Origin: Bacteroidota bacterium
Lineage (GTDB): Bacteria; Bacteroidota; Bacteroidia; UKL13-3
DNA length: 64,000 bases
Assembly (NCBI GenBank): GCA_013298895.1
Contig: JAAFJM010000008.1
Span: 1 to 64,000 of the forward strand
Direction: 5' to 3'
A program made the translations under genes and the position numbers. Each line of letters opens with the position of its first letter. Within the stretch, counting starts at the first letter, position 1. Of this stretch, positions 1-11,700 are shown one piece after another. The notes beneath the pieces were generated by a model that worked only from the letters and a program-made list of their open reading frames with translations, was not told the origin of the DNA and made no database searches.

Positions 1-883
1 AATAGCAGAAACATCTTCGTTAATCAGCTAAATCAGCTGGAAAAGTAATTGTAATTATTTTCGCTTTGCTAAAAGACCTAATAAACGATCATCCAACTTC
101 ATGGTCAATTTTATTAAATACACTACAAAACTTAAAAAAATTGCAGTGCTTACCGAAATAACTTTTATTAGGCTGTTAATTCCAATAATATAGACACAAT
201 TTGTTGCGAATTTTCTTTTTTATATGTGTGTTTCCGTGGTATTTAATGATAAGTGGCTTGAACATCCACATTGTTAGCATTTAAAGTTGTTTGAGCGTGT
301 TAATAAGTTTGTTAATAACCGTTTCGCATTCAAAATAAAAATATCTCCAATCATCCTAAAAATAAATCTACCTAACATTTAGTAGGTGGTAACCACTGAT
401 GGCTAAAATAAATTCGAGTTGATTTAGTTTAAAAACAACTTTAATATTTAAGTTAAAACCAATTAATAATAGGTGTAACTACTTGTATTTCAGATGTTTT
501 ATTGTTTTATAAATATTTAGTTCTATTTTGGATTATTGTTCCAAAAATGGGAAAGAATTGAAAGAATAATAAGTATTTAATAAAACTATTTAAATAAAAA
601 TACCGCTGTTTGAATATGATAAGCAACCGAAACAGCACTTAGTTCTTTAAAAGTATGTTATAGGCACAGTTTTGTTATTGGTATGGGTAAACCATTAAAA
701 TTATGAACAAAAAAGCATTAAGAAAACACCGCAGGTTTAAACTTCAAACAAGTACTGATGTAGTTTATTTTCAAACCAATTATAATTTTGATTATTCGTA
801 AAATACTAATTATCAGAATTTAAAATCTGATTTGATTAGTAAATAAAAAAATTATAACACTTAAAAATTACTAAAAAAACAAA
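1..883. other. Gene-poor A+T-rich leader region
   Basis: I see no convincing gene here on either strand. Two short open frames exist. One is a 32-codon ATG frame at 703-801 (+) with a basic N-terminus. The other is a minus-strand frame ending at 55 that encodes a hydrophobic stretch but has no start codon beyond an internal ATG at 102. Neither resembles a family I recognise. The region probably contains the promoter for the secreted-protein gene at 884, but no clear TTG-N19-TAnnTTTG pair was found close to it. Confidence 0.5.
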
Positions 884-1351
884 ATGTATATGATAAATAA
901 AATGATAAATAGAATGATAAACCAAAGCCAGAATGGGAAAAAATCAATAAAGAAGCAATTCTTTGTTTGTATTACCTTTCTATTATTGGCCAACTTGGTA
1001 AATGCACAGGTATATACGGGTAATTTTAAAATTACCGAAAACGACAAAGTAAACAGTGATGCATTCAAAGCAAAAGTGGGAACAGTTAGACTTGCAGAGT
1101 TTAAGAAACTTGAAAGTTTAATTATTCCAAAATCAACAGCAGCGGGTTTAGCACCTGCAGTTGATTATTTTGTTGGTCAATATGCCATGAGTGAAACTGA
1201 ATTGGTTTTTTTATTAGGAGTTCCTGATGTAAAAGTTTCGAATGTGATTTACCAATACAATTTAGGTAATAGCAATTCAGCTTGCAAACTTTATGTTGGA
1301 ATCGACTCGGAAGGTTTTGTATCTTATTCGGTACTAAAATCATGTAACTAA
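884..1351 (+). CDS. Small secreted protein with a BamE-like C-terminal half
   Basis: Unrecognised secreted protein of 155 residues. The N-terminus has three M-I-N-K/R repeats, then a lysine-rich n-region and a hydrophobic core ending in LVNAQ, a typical signal peptidase I site; any of the clustered ATGs (884, 890, 902, 914) could be the true start. From about residue 100 the sequence reads MSETELVFLLGVPD, then a Y-x-Y strand, a Cys-bearing strand and a final Cys. This order resembles the BamE/SmpA fold (helix, LG-x-PD turn, beta strands, with a possible disulfide between the two Cys). That match is my inference from pattern, not an alignment. It lies 29 bases upstream of the giant adhesin gene in the same direction, so the two may be co-transcribed and the small protein may help export or anchor the adhesin. 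Function otherwise unknown. Confidence 0.75.
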   Translation: MYMINKMINRMINQSQNGKKSIKKQFFVCITFLLLANLVNAQVYTGNFKITENDKVNSDAFKAKVGTVRLAEFKKLESLIIPKSTAAGLAPAVDYFVGQYAMSETELVFLLGVPDVKVSNVIYQYNLGNSNSACKLYVGIDSEGFVSYSVLKSCN

Positions 1352-1380
1352 TTAATTACAAATAATTAAATAAATAAATT

Positions 1381-4300
1381 TTGAAAAATAATTTAAACAA
1401 CCAAACAAAAACAACCAAAGTTCAATATCTAATTATTGTACTATTATTGTTAATTGGCAGTGTAGCCAATGCGCAATATTTGTTTCAAATAACTGGTTCA
1501 AGTAATCTGGCTTCGGTAAATACAGGTAATACCTTTATTTACACTATCAATTATTCTACTGCTGGAAATACTACAAGTGGTCAAAATGTGGTGGCAACCA
1601 TTAATTTGCCATCCAATGTGACTCCTGAAAGTAATTCTCCATTTAGTAACTCTATTAGTTATCCAACTTCACAAGTTACAAGCGCTATTTACAATAGTTC
1701 AAGTAAAACGGTAACTATAACTTATATTAATCCATTACCTGCAGGTGCAGCTGGACAAATACAGTTATCGTTAAAATATTCAAATGGAAATACTCCAAAT
1801 GGATATGCTCCGGATATTTTTACAAAAGTTACTTTTTCCAATTCCTTGAGTGTAAGTCCTACTTACAGTGATACAATAAATGTAAATGCTATTGCTGCCA
1901 ATAATTTTTCAATTGGAAAAGTTAAAAATTCAGGTGGAGCAATCAATGATTTAACCATTTATAAATTGAACATTAGTAACTCAGGAAGTAACAGTGCTGC
2001 TTTAACTTTAACAAACCCAACCTTAGTTGATACTTTAGCAGCAGGTGTAGAATTTGTGGAAGCTACTTCATTTAGTGGTTCAAATGCACCTGTTTATAAC
2101 CCTTCTAATAGAACCATAACTTGGACTTGGACAAGTGGTGTGTTCAATACCAATTATTCTAGTTCAGCTTATGTAAGTGTAAAGTATCCTAATTCATCAT
2201 TTGCTTTAGGCAATACTGTTTGTAATAGAGCGTATTTATCAGGTAGTATTCCAACTTTGCCGCTTGGCAATAGCACATCATCCACCAAAAGTGGAAATGT
2301 ATGTTTTGGCTTAGCAGCCCCTGCTGCCTCGGCAGTTTGTACTGGAGGTGGAATTACTGCTGCTACAGCAAGTTGGTTAAACAAACATGTACTTTCAGGA
2401 ACTAGTGGCAACTCATTTTCAAATGGTTGGTCTAACACAGGTAATACGCAATTAGACTCTGTAATTTTAACCTATACCATTGATAAAAGTGTAGATGTAA
2501 ATACTATTTCAATTGGTAAATTAGTAGATGGATTAGCAAGAACTAGCCGTGATACAGTAGAGTTAAGATACAAAACTAACTTAAACAGTAATTACACTCT
2601 GAAAGGAACTTATATTGTTACTAACGATATGAACGTTACTTTTACTTTACCATCTGGTGAATATTTAACCGATGTAAACTTTGTTATATACGGTGATTTG
2701 CCAATTGGTGGAAGCCAAAGTTTAACTTATAGTGGAAGTGTAAGAAGTACAGCTTTAGGAGCTAAAAATGGTTCAGCTATTGTAGAAGGAACTACCTATA
2801 ACCCTTCAAATCCAGGTGATGATGGTACATTAATTACCAATAATTCAACGGGTAAATATTACTACAATGGTGTAGCCACAAATTACTCAAACTGTAATGG
2901 TATAGCTGAAATTTTCATTCCAAAACCTGTATTCAATACACCAAACAAATCAATTACTAACTCAAGCTCAAGCTTAAGAGCTAGCGATACTATTAATTAT
3001 AGATTTAGTATTCAGTTAGGTGGAAATGTAAATGCTCAAAATGTATTTGTTTACGATACATTAGATTCAAGATTAAACTATGTAGCTGGTTCAGGTAGCG
3101 TGGTTATTAACAGTGTCACTATTAACCCAACTGTAAATGGCAATATTTTAATTTGGAACTTAGGAACTTTAAACGCTGGTGCGACTTATACCATTGATTT
3201 TAAAGCAGAAATTAAACCGGGTACACCGGCTAATACGATTCCAAATAAAATTTATATTTCTAGTAGCAATTCATTATTTCCTAATGGTGTAAACTCAAGC
3301 ACAAATGTAACGGTAGTTACTAATATTGCTTTAGTAGCTTACAAAGGTCAAAATGGTTGCGACCCTAGTTTTGTTTATTATCCAACTAATGCTACTACTC
3401 AAGAAGGTGGTTTGGTAAACTATAAAATAACTGTAAAAAACCAAGGAAATATTGCAGCAAAAGATTTAACTTTAATTGATGTGTTTCCATTTATTGGCGA
3501 TACAAGAGGTTCTCAATGGTTTCCAAATTTGGTTGGACCTGTTACCTTAAGTGATCCTAATTCTACAGTTTATTATAACACTGTAAGCAATCCTTGTTAT
3601 GCTGATTTTGTACCGGCTGTAAATATGCCAAGTTGTAATGCGCCTATATGGACATTAACACCTCCAATGGATATAACCAGCGTAAAAGCAATCAAAATTG
3701 TAAGAAACGCTAATTTACCTGCTTTAGATAGTATTGTATTATCATGGCCAATGCGTGTGCCAATTGGTACACCATCAAACATTATCATGAATAATACTAT
3801 TTACTACCAAGTAAGTAGAGCTGATATGGCAGGAACTACAGGCAGATTATTACCAGCAGCACCAAATCAAGTAGGTATGGTAACTAACTGTGCTCCAATA
3901 TTAGGTTCTATAGGAAACTATGTTTGGTTTGATAGCAACAAAAATGGCTTGCAAGATGAAGTGGCTTCAAATGGAATTAATGGAGTGAAAATTTATTTAT
4001 ACGGAACTGGTCCTGATAGTTTAATGGGCGGTGGAGATGATGTTTTATTAGACTCAACTTTCTCTGCTAACGACTTCAATGGTAATCCAGGTTATTATAA
4101 ATTTATTGAACTTAAATCGGGTAAATATTATGTAAATTTCCAAACCAACTACAGCGAATTTTTGGTTACACCAAATGTAAACCAAACTTCACAAACCAAT
4201 GGAAATAGCGATGCAGCTTTAGGAACTGGAAACAGTGGTTTAGTTACTATCAATACTAACGCTTCAGGTGTTAATAAAGATAATAATACTATTGATGCAG

Positions 4301-7300
4301 GTTATTATATTATAGGTTCTTTAGGAAATTATGTTTGGTTTGACGATAACAAAAATGGTTTACAAGATGAGCCTGCTTCAAACGGAATAAATGGACAAAA
4401 AGTGTATTTATTAAAAAATACTAGCGGAAGCACATATGTTGTAATTGACTCAACAATTACAGCTAATGATGGTTCAGGAAATCCTGGTTATTATAATTTT
4501 GTGATTGATGTAGTTGGAATTTATAAAGTTAAATTCCCTACAGGAATTAGCACTAAAGTATTAACTAATCAAAATGGATCTGCAGGAACAAATGGCAATA
4601 GCGACCCTAATACTTCAACTGGTTTAAGCAATGCAATTGTAATGAATTTAATAGATGGTGGAATTAACCAACATAACCCAACTATTGACGCTGGTTATAG
4701 ATGTGATGTTGCAACTCCAACCATAAATGGAAATGGAACTGGAAATGGTGGAGGAAGATGTGAAAACGGTACCAATATTACTTTAACAAGTACTCCGGCC
4801 TTTGCGTACCAATGGTTTAAAAATAATGTGGCTTTGGTTGGCGAAACCAATCAAACACTTGTTACCAATAATGTTTCAGGAACTTACCATGTTGTAACCT
4901 ACGATAACGTTGGTTGTAACTCTAGTTTGTCAAATACTATTAATGTAATTACTTATGCTAAACCTACTGCCAATTTTGTTCCAACTGATACTTTAATGTG
5001 TTTAGGTACTAATACATTTACATTTAATAATTCAACTACCATAGGTAGCGGAACATTTAATAGTAGCTGGAATTTTGGTGATAATACTACTTCATCAACA
5101 GTAAGTCCAACTAAAGTTTATAGCACAGTAGGAAACTATGTTGTTAAATTGGTTACAAGTACAGTTAATGGATGTATTGATTCAATTACCAAAAATGTAG
5201 TGGTAACCAACACCTTAACTAGTGGTGGTACAATTGGTTCTACTGAAGATTTTTGTGGTACATTTAATCCAAGTTTGATAAATAATTTAACTAATCCAAC
5301 TGGTGGATTTGGAGCCTTAGAATACCAATGGTATTACAACCTAAACAATGAAACAACCAATACAGGTTCAAATGGTTGGGTGTTAATTTCAGGCGCTAAT
5401 TCGGCTACTTACGATCCAAGTACAATCTCACAAACTAGATATTACATCCGCATGTCGAGAAGTGTTGGTTGTGGCGATTTTGTTGGAAGTAATGTAATTG
5501 CTAAAATTGTTAGACCATTTCCTGTAGCTAATTTTACCATTAATAATGCAGTTCAGTGCTTAAGTCAAAATAGCTTTGAGTTTACCAATACTTCGGTAGC
5601 CAATGCAGATAGTTTAACTAATAATGTTTGGTCGTTTGGGGATTTTACTACTTTAAGTGTTGTTAATTCTCTTAAAAACTATAGCGCAAATGGGACTTAT
5701 TTTGTGAAATTAGTTACTACCAATTCTTATGGTTGTAAAGATTCTGTTTCAAAATCTGTTTATGTTGGAAATCCTACTGCTGCGTTTACCTATACTAATA
5801 AATGTAATGGTCAAATTGAATTTAAAAATAACTCCATAAATGCTAATAATTATGAGTGGATTTTTGAAGAAGGACGTAGCTATTGTACAAATTCAATAAG
5901 CAATTTTACACGTAAATTTACTCCAGGTACATACATAGTTACCTTAATAGCTAAAAATGGTGGAACTTGCGCTGACACTGTAAGACATACGATAACAGTA
6001 TTGCCAAATCCTATTGCCATATTTAGCGCATATGCGGTAGGTTGTAGTAAAACAGTTAAGTTTAGTAATTTCTCAACAGGAACAACTGATTACAAATGGG
6101 ATTTTGGTGTAAATTCAACTTTAAGTGATACTAGTAATTTACAAAATCCTGTTTATACCTATGCAGTAGATGGAAACTATCAAGTAAAATTAATAGCTAA
6201 AACTATTGAAGGTTGTGCCGATTCGTTAACTACAACTGTTAATGTAAATTCTGTAGGAGTTAATCCAACTGCAAATTTTACAATTAATAATCTATCGGTA
6301 ACTTGTGTGAACAGATATTCATTTACAAATACATCATTGAATGCTATTTCTTATCAATGGATATTCAGTGATGGTTCAACTGTAAATACGGTAAATGCAA
6401 ATAAGAGTTTTGGCGCTGCTGGAACTTACCAAGTTATGTTGGTAGCAAAATCAGCCACTAATTGTTATGATACCATTATAAAAACGGTTAATGTATTAAC
6501 AAGTTCATCTGGTCCAATTGCAGCATTTACACCTAATGCTACTCAATCATGTTTGGCTAATAATAGTTTTGAATTTAATAATACCTCTTACTTTGTAGGA
6601 AATGGTTGGATTCCTCAATACGAGTGGGATTTTGGTAATGGAACTACCAATAATGTAAATACCTTTATTTATAACAAACATTTTGATACTTCGGGTATTT
6701 ATACTGTTCGTTTAATAGCAACAGGTTCTAACGGTTGTAAAGATACAGCTTACCAAACTATTGAGATATTGCCTTCACCTTCGGCATTATTTACAGGGTT
6801 TACTAATTGTGGAATGAGATTAGATATTAACAATACTTCAAGTAATGCCATAGCATATATTTGGGACTTTGGTGATAATAACAGTTCTCGTACATCAGAT
6901 TTAGTATTTAGCCATACTTATACCAATCAAAATTGGTACAACGTAAGTTTAACTGCAATAGGAGCAAATGGTTGTAAAGATTATGCATCAAAAACAGTGA
7001 TTGCATCAGTTGGCCAATTACCAGTAGCCTTATTTGGTTATGATACAGTAGCTTGTTCAGGCGCTATACGCTTTAAGAACTTAACTACTGGCGCCTCAGA
7101 ATTCAATTGGAATTTTGGCGATGGCTCACCAATTGCTTATGTTTCTAACCCTATTAAAGTTTATAATGTCGCTGGAGATTATACTGTTACATTAACAGCA
7201 TCTAACGGAAATGGTTGTTCAGTTACTTACACCATGTTAGTTCACGCACCAGCAGGACAAAACATTGCTTTACCAAAAGCAGGATTTATTCATAGCATTG

Positions 7301-8640
7301 GTACATGTAATAATGCCATTTCGGGTAATGATACTTCCGCCAATTCTTATTTACGTAATTGGTATTTTGATGGTAATTTGGTAAGTATTAATCCTTGGGT
7401 AAATATTGCTAATCCAGCAGCTGGCTACCATGAGTTAAAATTAGTAGTATCGAATGGAGCTTGTTTTGATTCAATTAGTAAATTTATATTAATTCAAACA
7501 CCGCCTGCTGGCATGTTTAATTACACGGCAAGCACTTGTTCAAGAACTGTATTATTTACTACCAATACTGTAAATGGTAATTCATTTAAATGGAAGTTTA
7601 ACGATGTTTTAGCATCGGTAGATACCGCAGTTGGAAACATAGTTTCGCATACTTTTACCAATAATGGAAGTTATATAGTAACCCTTGAGGCAACCAATTT
7701 AACTGGATGTTCAACTACTTTTATTGATACCATTACTATTAATACTAGTAATAATCCATTAAATGCTTCCTTCTATTTCAATAATACCAATTGTAATTGT
7801 ATTTGTTCAAACAAAATTAAGTTTATAAACACAAGTACTGGTAGTGGAAATAGTTATTTATGGAATTTTGGTGATGGTAATACCTCTACCCAAGCAAATC
7901 CAAATAAAGGGTATGCTAGCACAGGTTATTTTACTGCTACCTTGACTGTATCAAACAATGCTGGTTGTTTTACTACTGCTTCTGCGCAAGTATTTGTTCC
8001 TGCTAATTCTAAAGGAGCTAGTGCATCATTTACAGTTGATAATCCTGTTCAATGTTTGGTTGGAAACAACTTTAACTTCAGCAACACATCAACGTTTTTA
8101 GGTGCAGGCTATAATAGAAAGTACTATTGGAGTTTTGGTGATGGTACTATTGATTCGGTAAATACATTCATATTTAACAAACACTATAATGCACTTGGAA
8201 ATTATACAGTTCAGTTGGTGGCAGTCGGTAATGATAATTGCCGCGATACTATGACTATGGTAGTACAAGTTAGAAATTCAGGTTGTTTAAATATTGCAAT
8301 GCCTGTTACTGTGTTTAATCCTACTGTTTTCCAATTAGATAATACAGATAAGTCAAACACAAGTATTACTGAAGATGTTAAAATTACCAGCAATCAGTTT
8401 AATTTATATCCAAATCCTAATAAAGGTAGCTTTACTATTGGATACAAAGAATTTTCTAATAATGTAAAAATAGAGGTGGTAGATATATTAGGAAGAACTG
8501 TAGGTGCAAATGTTAACTTTAATTATGGTCAAAAAACAATAGAGGTAAATTGTCACCAAGTAAAAACAGGTAATTACTTCATTGTAATTTACCATGAAGA
8601 CGGCAATAGAACAAGAATTAAATTTAATATTACTGAATAA
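1381..8640 (+). CDS. Giant T9SS-exported PKD/SdrD-like repeat protein (adhesin-like)
   Basis: A 2419-residue secreted protein. A TTG start is used because no in-frame ATG precedes the signal peptide, which ends near IGSVANAQ. Three DUF11-like repeat domains lie near residues 200-700, each with a D-T-L or I-D-V-type strand. Two SdrD B-like domains follow at about 842 and 979, each opening with G-S-x-GNYVWFD-x-NKNG-x-QDE, a calcium-binding-type fold in staphylococcal Sdr proteins. Two Ig-like segments lie around 1143 and 1315, both with YQW. About twelve PKD-type units run from about 1193 to 2300, marked by W-x-FGD (for example at 1231, 1910 and 2160). The last ~80 residues are a type A T9SS sorting domain starting NLYPNPNKG. 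Proteins of this build are surface-anchored or released by the type IX system and often act as adhesins or gliding filaments. Ligand unknown. Confidence 0.92.
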   Translation: MKNNLNNQTKTTKVQYLIIVLLLLIGSVANAQYLFQITGSSNLASVNTGNTFIYTINYSTAGNTTSGQNVVATINLPSNVTPESNSPFSNSISYPTSQVTSAIYNSSSKTVTITYINPLPAGAAGQIQLSLKYSNGNTPNGYAPDIFTKVTFSNSLSVSPTYSDTINVNAIAANNFSIGKVKNSGGAINDLTIYKLNISNSGSNSAALTLTNPTLVDTLAAGVEFVEATSFSGSNAPVYNPSNRTITWTWTSGVFNTNYSSSAYVSVKYPNSSFALGNTVCNRAYLSGSIPTLPLGNSTSSTKSGNVCFGLAAPAASAVCTGGGITAATASWLNKHVLSGTSGNSFSNGWSNTGNTQLDSVILTYTIDKSVDVNTISIGKLVDGLARTSRDTVELRYKTNLNSNYTLKGTYIVTNDMNVTFTLPSGEYLTDVNFVIYGDLPIGGSQSLTYSGSVRSTALGAKNGSAIVEGTTYNPSNPGDDGTLITNNSTGKYYYNGVATNYSNCNGIAEIFIPKPVFNTPNKSITNSSSSLRASDTINYRFSIQLGGNVNAQNVFVYDTLDSRLNYVAGSGSVVINSVTINPTVNGNILIWNLGTLNAGATYTIDFKAEIKPGTPANTIPNKIYISSSNSLFPNGVNSSTNVTVVTNIALVAYKGQNGCDPSFVYYPTNATTQEGGLVNYKITVKNQGNIAAKDLTLIDVFPFIGDTRGSQWFPNLVGPVTLSDPNSTVYYNTVSNPCYADFVPAVNMPSCNAPIWTLTPPMDITSVKAIKIVRNANLPALDSIVLSWPMRVPIGTPSNIIMNNTIYYQVSRADMAGTTGRLLPAAPNQVGMVTNCAPILGSIGNYVWFDSNKNGLQDEVASNGINGVKIYLYGTGPDSLMGGGDDVLLDSTFSANDFNGNPGYYKFIELKSGKYYVNFQTNYSEFLVTPNVNQTSQTNGNSDAALGTGNSGLVTINTNASGVNKDNNTIDAGYYIIGSLGNYVWFDDNKNGLQDEPASNGINGQKVYLLKNTSGSTYVVIDSTITANDGSGNPGYYNFVIDVVGIYKVKFPTGISTKVLTNQNGSAGTNGNSDPNTSTGLSNAIVMNLIDGGINQHNPTIDAGYRCDVATPTINGNGTGNGGGRCENGTNITLTSTPAFAYQWFKNNVALVGETNQTLVTNNVSGTYHVVTYDNVGCNSSLSNTINVITYAKPTANFVPTDTLMCLGTNTFTFNNSTTIGSGTFNSSWNFGDNTTSSTVSPTKVYSTVGNYVVKLVTSTVNGCIDSITKNVVVTNTLTSGGTIGSTEDFCGTFNPSLINNLTNPTGGFGALEYQWYYNLNNETTNTGSNGWVLISGANSATYDPSTISQTRYYIRMSRSVGCGDFVGSNVIAKIVRPFPVANFTINNAVQCLSQNSFEFTNTSVANADSLTNNVWSFGDFTTLSVVNSLKNYSANGTYFVKLVTTNSYGCKDSVSKSVYVGNPTAAFTYTNKCNGQIEFKNNSINANNYEWIFEEGRSYCTNSISNFTRKFTPGTYIVTLIAKNGGTCADTVRHTITVLPNPIAIFSAYAVGCSKTVKFSNFSTGTTDYKWDFGVNSTLSDTSNLQNPVYTYAVDGNYQVKLIAKTIEGCADSLTTTVNVNSVGVNPTANFTINNLSVTCVNRYSFTNTSLNAISYQWIFSDGSTVNTVNANKSFGAAGTYQVMLVAKSATNCYDTIIKTVNVLTSSSGPIAAFTPNATQSCLANNSFEFNNTSYFVGNGWIPQYEWDFGNGTTNNVNTFIYNKHFDTSGIYTVRLIATGSNGCKDTAYQTIEILPSPSALFTGFTNCGMRLDINNTSSNAIAYIWDFGDNNSSRTSDLVFSHTYTNQNWYNVSLTAIGANGCKDYASKTVIASVGQLPVALFGYDTVACSGAIRFKNLTTGASEFNWNFGDGSPIAYVSNPIKVYNVAGDYTVTLTASNGNGCSVTYTMLVHAPAGQNIALPKAGFIHSIGTCNNAISGNDTSANSYLRNWYFDGNLVSINPWVNIANPAAGYHELKLVVSNGACFDSISKFILIQTPPAGMFNYTASTCSRTVLFTTNTVNGNSFKWKFNDVLASVDTAVGNIVSHTFTNNGSYIVTLEATNLTGCSTTFIDTITINTSNNPLNASFYFNNTNCNCICSNKIKFINTSTGSGNSYLWNFGDGNTSTQANPNKGYASTGYFTATLTVSNNAGCFTTASAQVFVPANSKGASASFTVDNPVQCLVGNNFNFSNTSTFLGAGYNRKYYWSFGDGTIDSVNTFIFNKHYNALGNYTVQLVAVGNDNCRDTMTMVVQVRNSGCLNIAMPVTVFNPTVFQLDNTDKSNTSITEDVKITSNQFNLYPNPNKGSFTIGYKEFSNNVKIEVVDILGRTVGANVNFNYGQKTIEVNCHQVKTGNYFIVIYHEDGNRTRIKFNITE

Positions 8641-8667
8641 GTAATTGAATTTTATTTAAATATTGTA

Positions 8668-8709
8668 AGAAAAGGCTACTCTTGTAAAAAAGTGTAGCCT
8701 TTTCTATTT
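8668..8709 (+). terminator. Rho-independent terminator after the giant adhesin gene
   Basis: A perfect 12-bp stem (AGAAAAGGCTAC at 8668-8679 against 8694-8705) with a 14-base loop is followed by TATTTT. It starts 28 bases after the adhesin stop. It also shows that a TTG at 8710 is unlikely to be the start of the next gene, because the mRNA would end there. Confidence 0.85.
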
Positions 8710-8745
8710 TTGAGAATTGGACAAAATTTTTATAATCGTAAAGAA

Positions 8746-11700
8746 ATGAACTCCGAAACAAATAATGCAACTGATAACAATGCGTTAATTGCAGAAATAA
8801 AAAGGCTTGAGTACGAATTGCAAATGGCAAAAAGTACCAAGTCAAATACTATTTATTTTGAAAATTTGTTGGCGTTAATTAACAACTTATCCGACATTAT
8901 TTACTCTGTAGATATGGAGTTTAAGTTAACTGCATTTAATAATGCTTTTGAAAAAATGGCATTATTTGCCGAAGGGGTAACCTTAGAAATTGGTAAAAAC
9001 ATATTTGATCAATTAGCATCGTTAAACAATGATGACCTTTATGGACATGCAAAAAGAGCTCTTAAAGGTGAAAAATTTGTATTTCAGAAGAAGGTAATAA
9101 TTCAAAATGAAATTGCTTATTTTGAGGTAACACTTGCACCTATTTATAATAATGAAAATATTCAGGTTGGCATATTAATTCATTCACGTGATGTTACAAA
9201 TTTAAATAAGTCAAAGAGTGCACTGGCAAAGTCAAATAGAGAACTTTATTTATTAAATTTGGTAAATGAAGAAATTTTGCAAACCAAAAACGAAAGAGAA
9301 TTACTTTTAAATATTTGTAAAATTATTGCCGAAAATGGCGAATATGACCTTATATGGGTTGGTAATGCAGTAAAGAGTAATAAGAAACAAATGAATGTAA
9401 GTCCAATAGCTTGGGCTGGTACTGCTATTAATTATTTAAACGAAATTGTAATCGATTTAAAGGATGAAGAGTTAAATAAAGGGCCTGTTGGTTTGGCTAT
9501 GAATAATAACAAATCCATGGTGTTCAATAATATTGATTTATCAGGGGCTTTTAAACCATGGAAAAATGCTATTGAAAAATATGGCTTCAACTCAGTTGCT
9601 TCCTTTCCATTAAATTATGATAACAATATATTAGCATCCATCAATTTTTATTCCTCAAAGGAAAACTCATTCGATGATAACGAATTAGAAATTTTAAATC
9701 GAATATCTAATCATTTATGTTTTGCCATCATGTCTATTAGAAATACCTTGGCTAAACAAAAAGTGGAGCGCGAGTTACTAGCAAGTAATGAGCGTTTTGA
9801 TTATGCTACCAAAGCCACCGTTGATGCCATTTGGGATTTGGATTTAAAACAAAATAAATACTATTTAGGTGAAGGTTTTGAAAAACTATTCGGATACAAT
9901 AGCCACAATATAGTAATGGACTATAAAAAGTGGGAAGAATTAGTTCATCCTGATGATAAGGATAGGGTTACCAAAAGTTTGTTACATGCAATTGAAAATA
10001 GCGAAATAACTACTTGGAGCGAAACATACCAATACAAAAAATTTAATAATGAATTTGCTCATGTAATTGATAAAGCTATTTTACTAAAAGATAAAAAAGG
10101 GATTACCACTAGGATAATTGGGGCAATGCAGGATGTTACTGAATTAACCAATGAAAGCCAAAAACTCAAACTATATGCTTCTATTATAACCAATGCCAAT
10201 GATGGTGTTTTGATAAGTAAAATTACCAATAAAAGCACGTTAAATACAGAAATTATATATGTAAATGACGCTTTTTGTAAGATGACAGGTTATACTAATG
10301 CAGAATTATTAAACTGTAACACTGGAATTTTTTATGGCCCATTAACCAATAAGGAAGTTGTAAATCAAATTGAAATAAAAAAACAAAAATTCGAAAAGTT
10401 CCAATTTGAAATAATAAATTATAAAAAAGATGGTACTTTATTTTGGACAGATTTTTCTGCAGTTCCCATTACAAATGAGAAAGGTGAATACACTCACTGG
10501 ATTTCTATTCAAAGAGATATTACAGCTCGTAAAAAGGCAGAAGAAGAAAAAGAAATATTGTATAAAACAGTAAAATCAATTAATGAGTACGAGTATTTAA
10601 AAGACGCATTTACAAATACACTTGAAATTATTTGCCAATATTTTGAATTTGATTATGGTGAAGCTTGGTCGATTAATATTGATAAGGCGAAAATGTTATT
10701 CAGATCATTTTGGAGCTCAAATTCAGAGATGGATTTAATGTATCAAAGTATTGAGTATTTTGAAATTTTAAAAGGAAATGGTATAGCAGGTGTAACTTTG
10801 CAAGAAGAGAAGATTGTGGTTTGGCCTAATGTGGATCAATCAACTTTAAACAGAAAGAATGTAGCAAAAAGTCTAGGCATAAAAAGTGTAGTTGGAATAC
10901 CTATTTTTTATAATAATGAAGTAATAGCCATTTTTGCTTTTTTTTCCAAAACAGAACTTCAGCCAAGTTTAGTTAATAATAATTTATTAAATACTATTAG
11001 TCATCAAATTGGAGCATATATTCAAAAAAATAAATCAGAAAATGAACTAAATATGTTCTTTAATATTTCACCTGATTTAATTTGTATTGCAGGTTATGAT
11101 GGTTATTTTAAAAAAATAAATGGAACTGTTAGTAAATTTTTAAACTATCCTAACGAAAAATTATTAAGCGAACCATTGATCAATTTTGTTCATCCTGAAG
11201 ATAGAGAACAAACATTAAATATAAGAAAAAATATTCATGAAGGTAATACGATAGTTAATTTTGAAAACAGGTATGTAACTGCCACAGGAGAGATAAAATG
11301 GCTGAATTGGACTACCATTCCTATTGACAATGAGAAATTAGTATTTGGTGTGGCCAAAGATGTTACAGAACGTAAAAAAATGGAGGAGGAGCGAAAAGAG
11401 TTAATTAATGAATTAACAAGAAGTAACAACGAGTTGAAACAATTTTCATACATTACCTCTCACAATATGCGTTCGCCATTGACTAATTTATTGTCAATTG
11501 CTGATTTAATTGACACCTCACTTATTCCTGATGAAACTACAGTACAATTAATTGAAGGTTTTAAAATATCAACTATTCATTTAAACGAAACCTTAAATGA
11601 TTTAATTAAAATTCTAATAATAAAAGAAAATACCAATTTAGAGTTAGAAAAATTAAACATAAAAGAAGTTTTAGGTAATGTTACTAATTCTATTAAGTCA

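Noticed and set aside
55-216. Minus-strand frame with a hydrophobic stretch near the window start
   Set aside because: Opens right after a stop codon with no start codon before an internal ATG, and no family likeness; it may be a remnant or chance.
703-801. A 32-codon ATG frame upstream of the first secreted-protein gene
   Set aside because: Too short, no recognisable features beyond a basic start, and no operon-like spacing to a neighbour.
8710-8745. Upstream TTG start for the first PAS kinase
   Set aside because: It directly abuts the T run of the adhesin terminator, and a good ATG lies 36 bases on.
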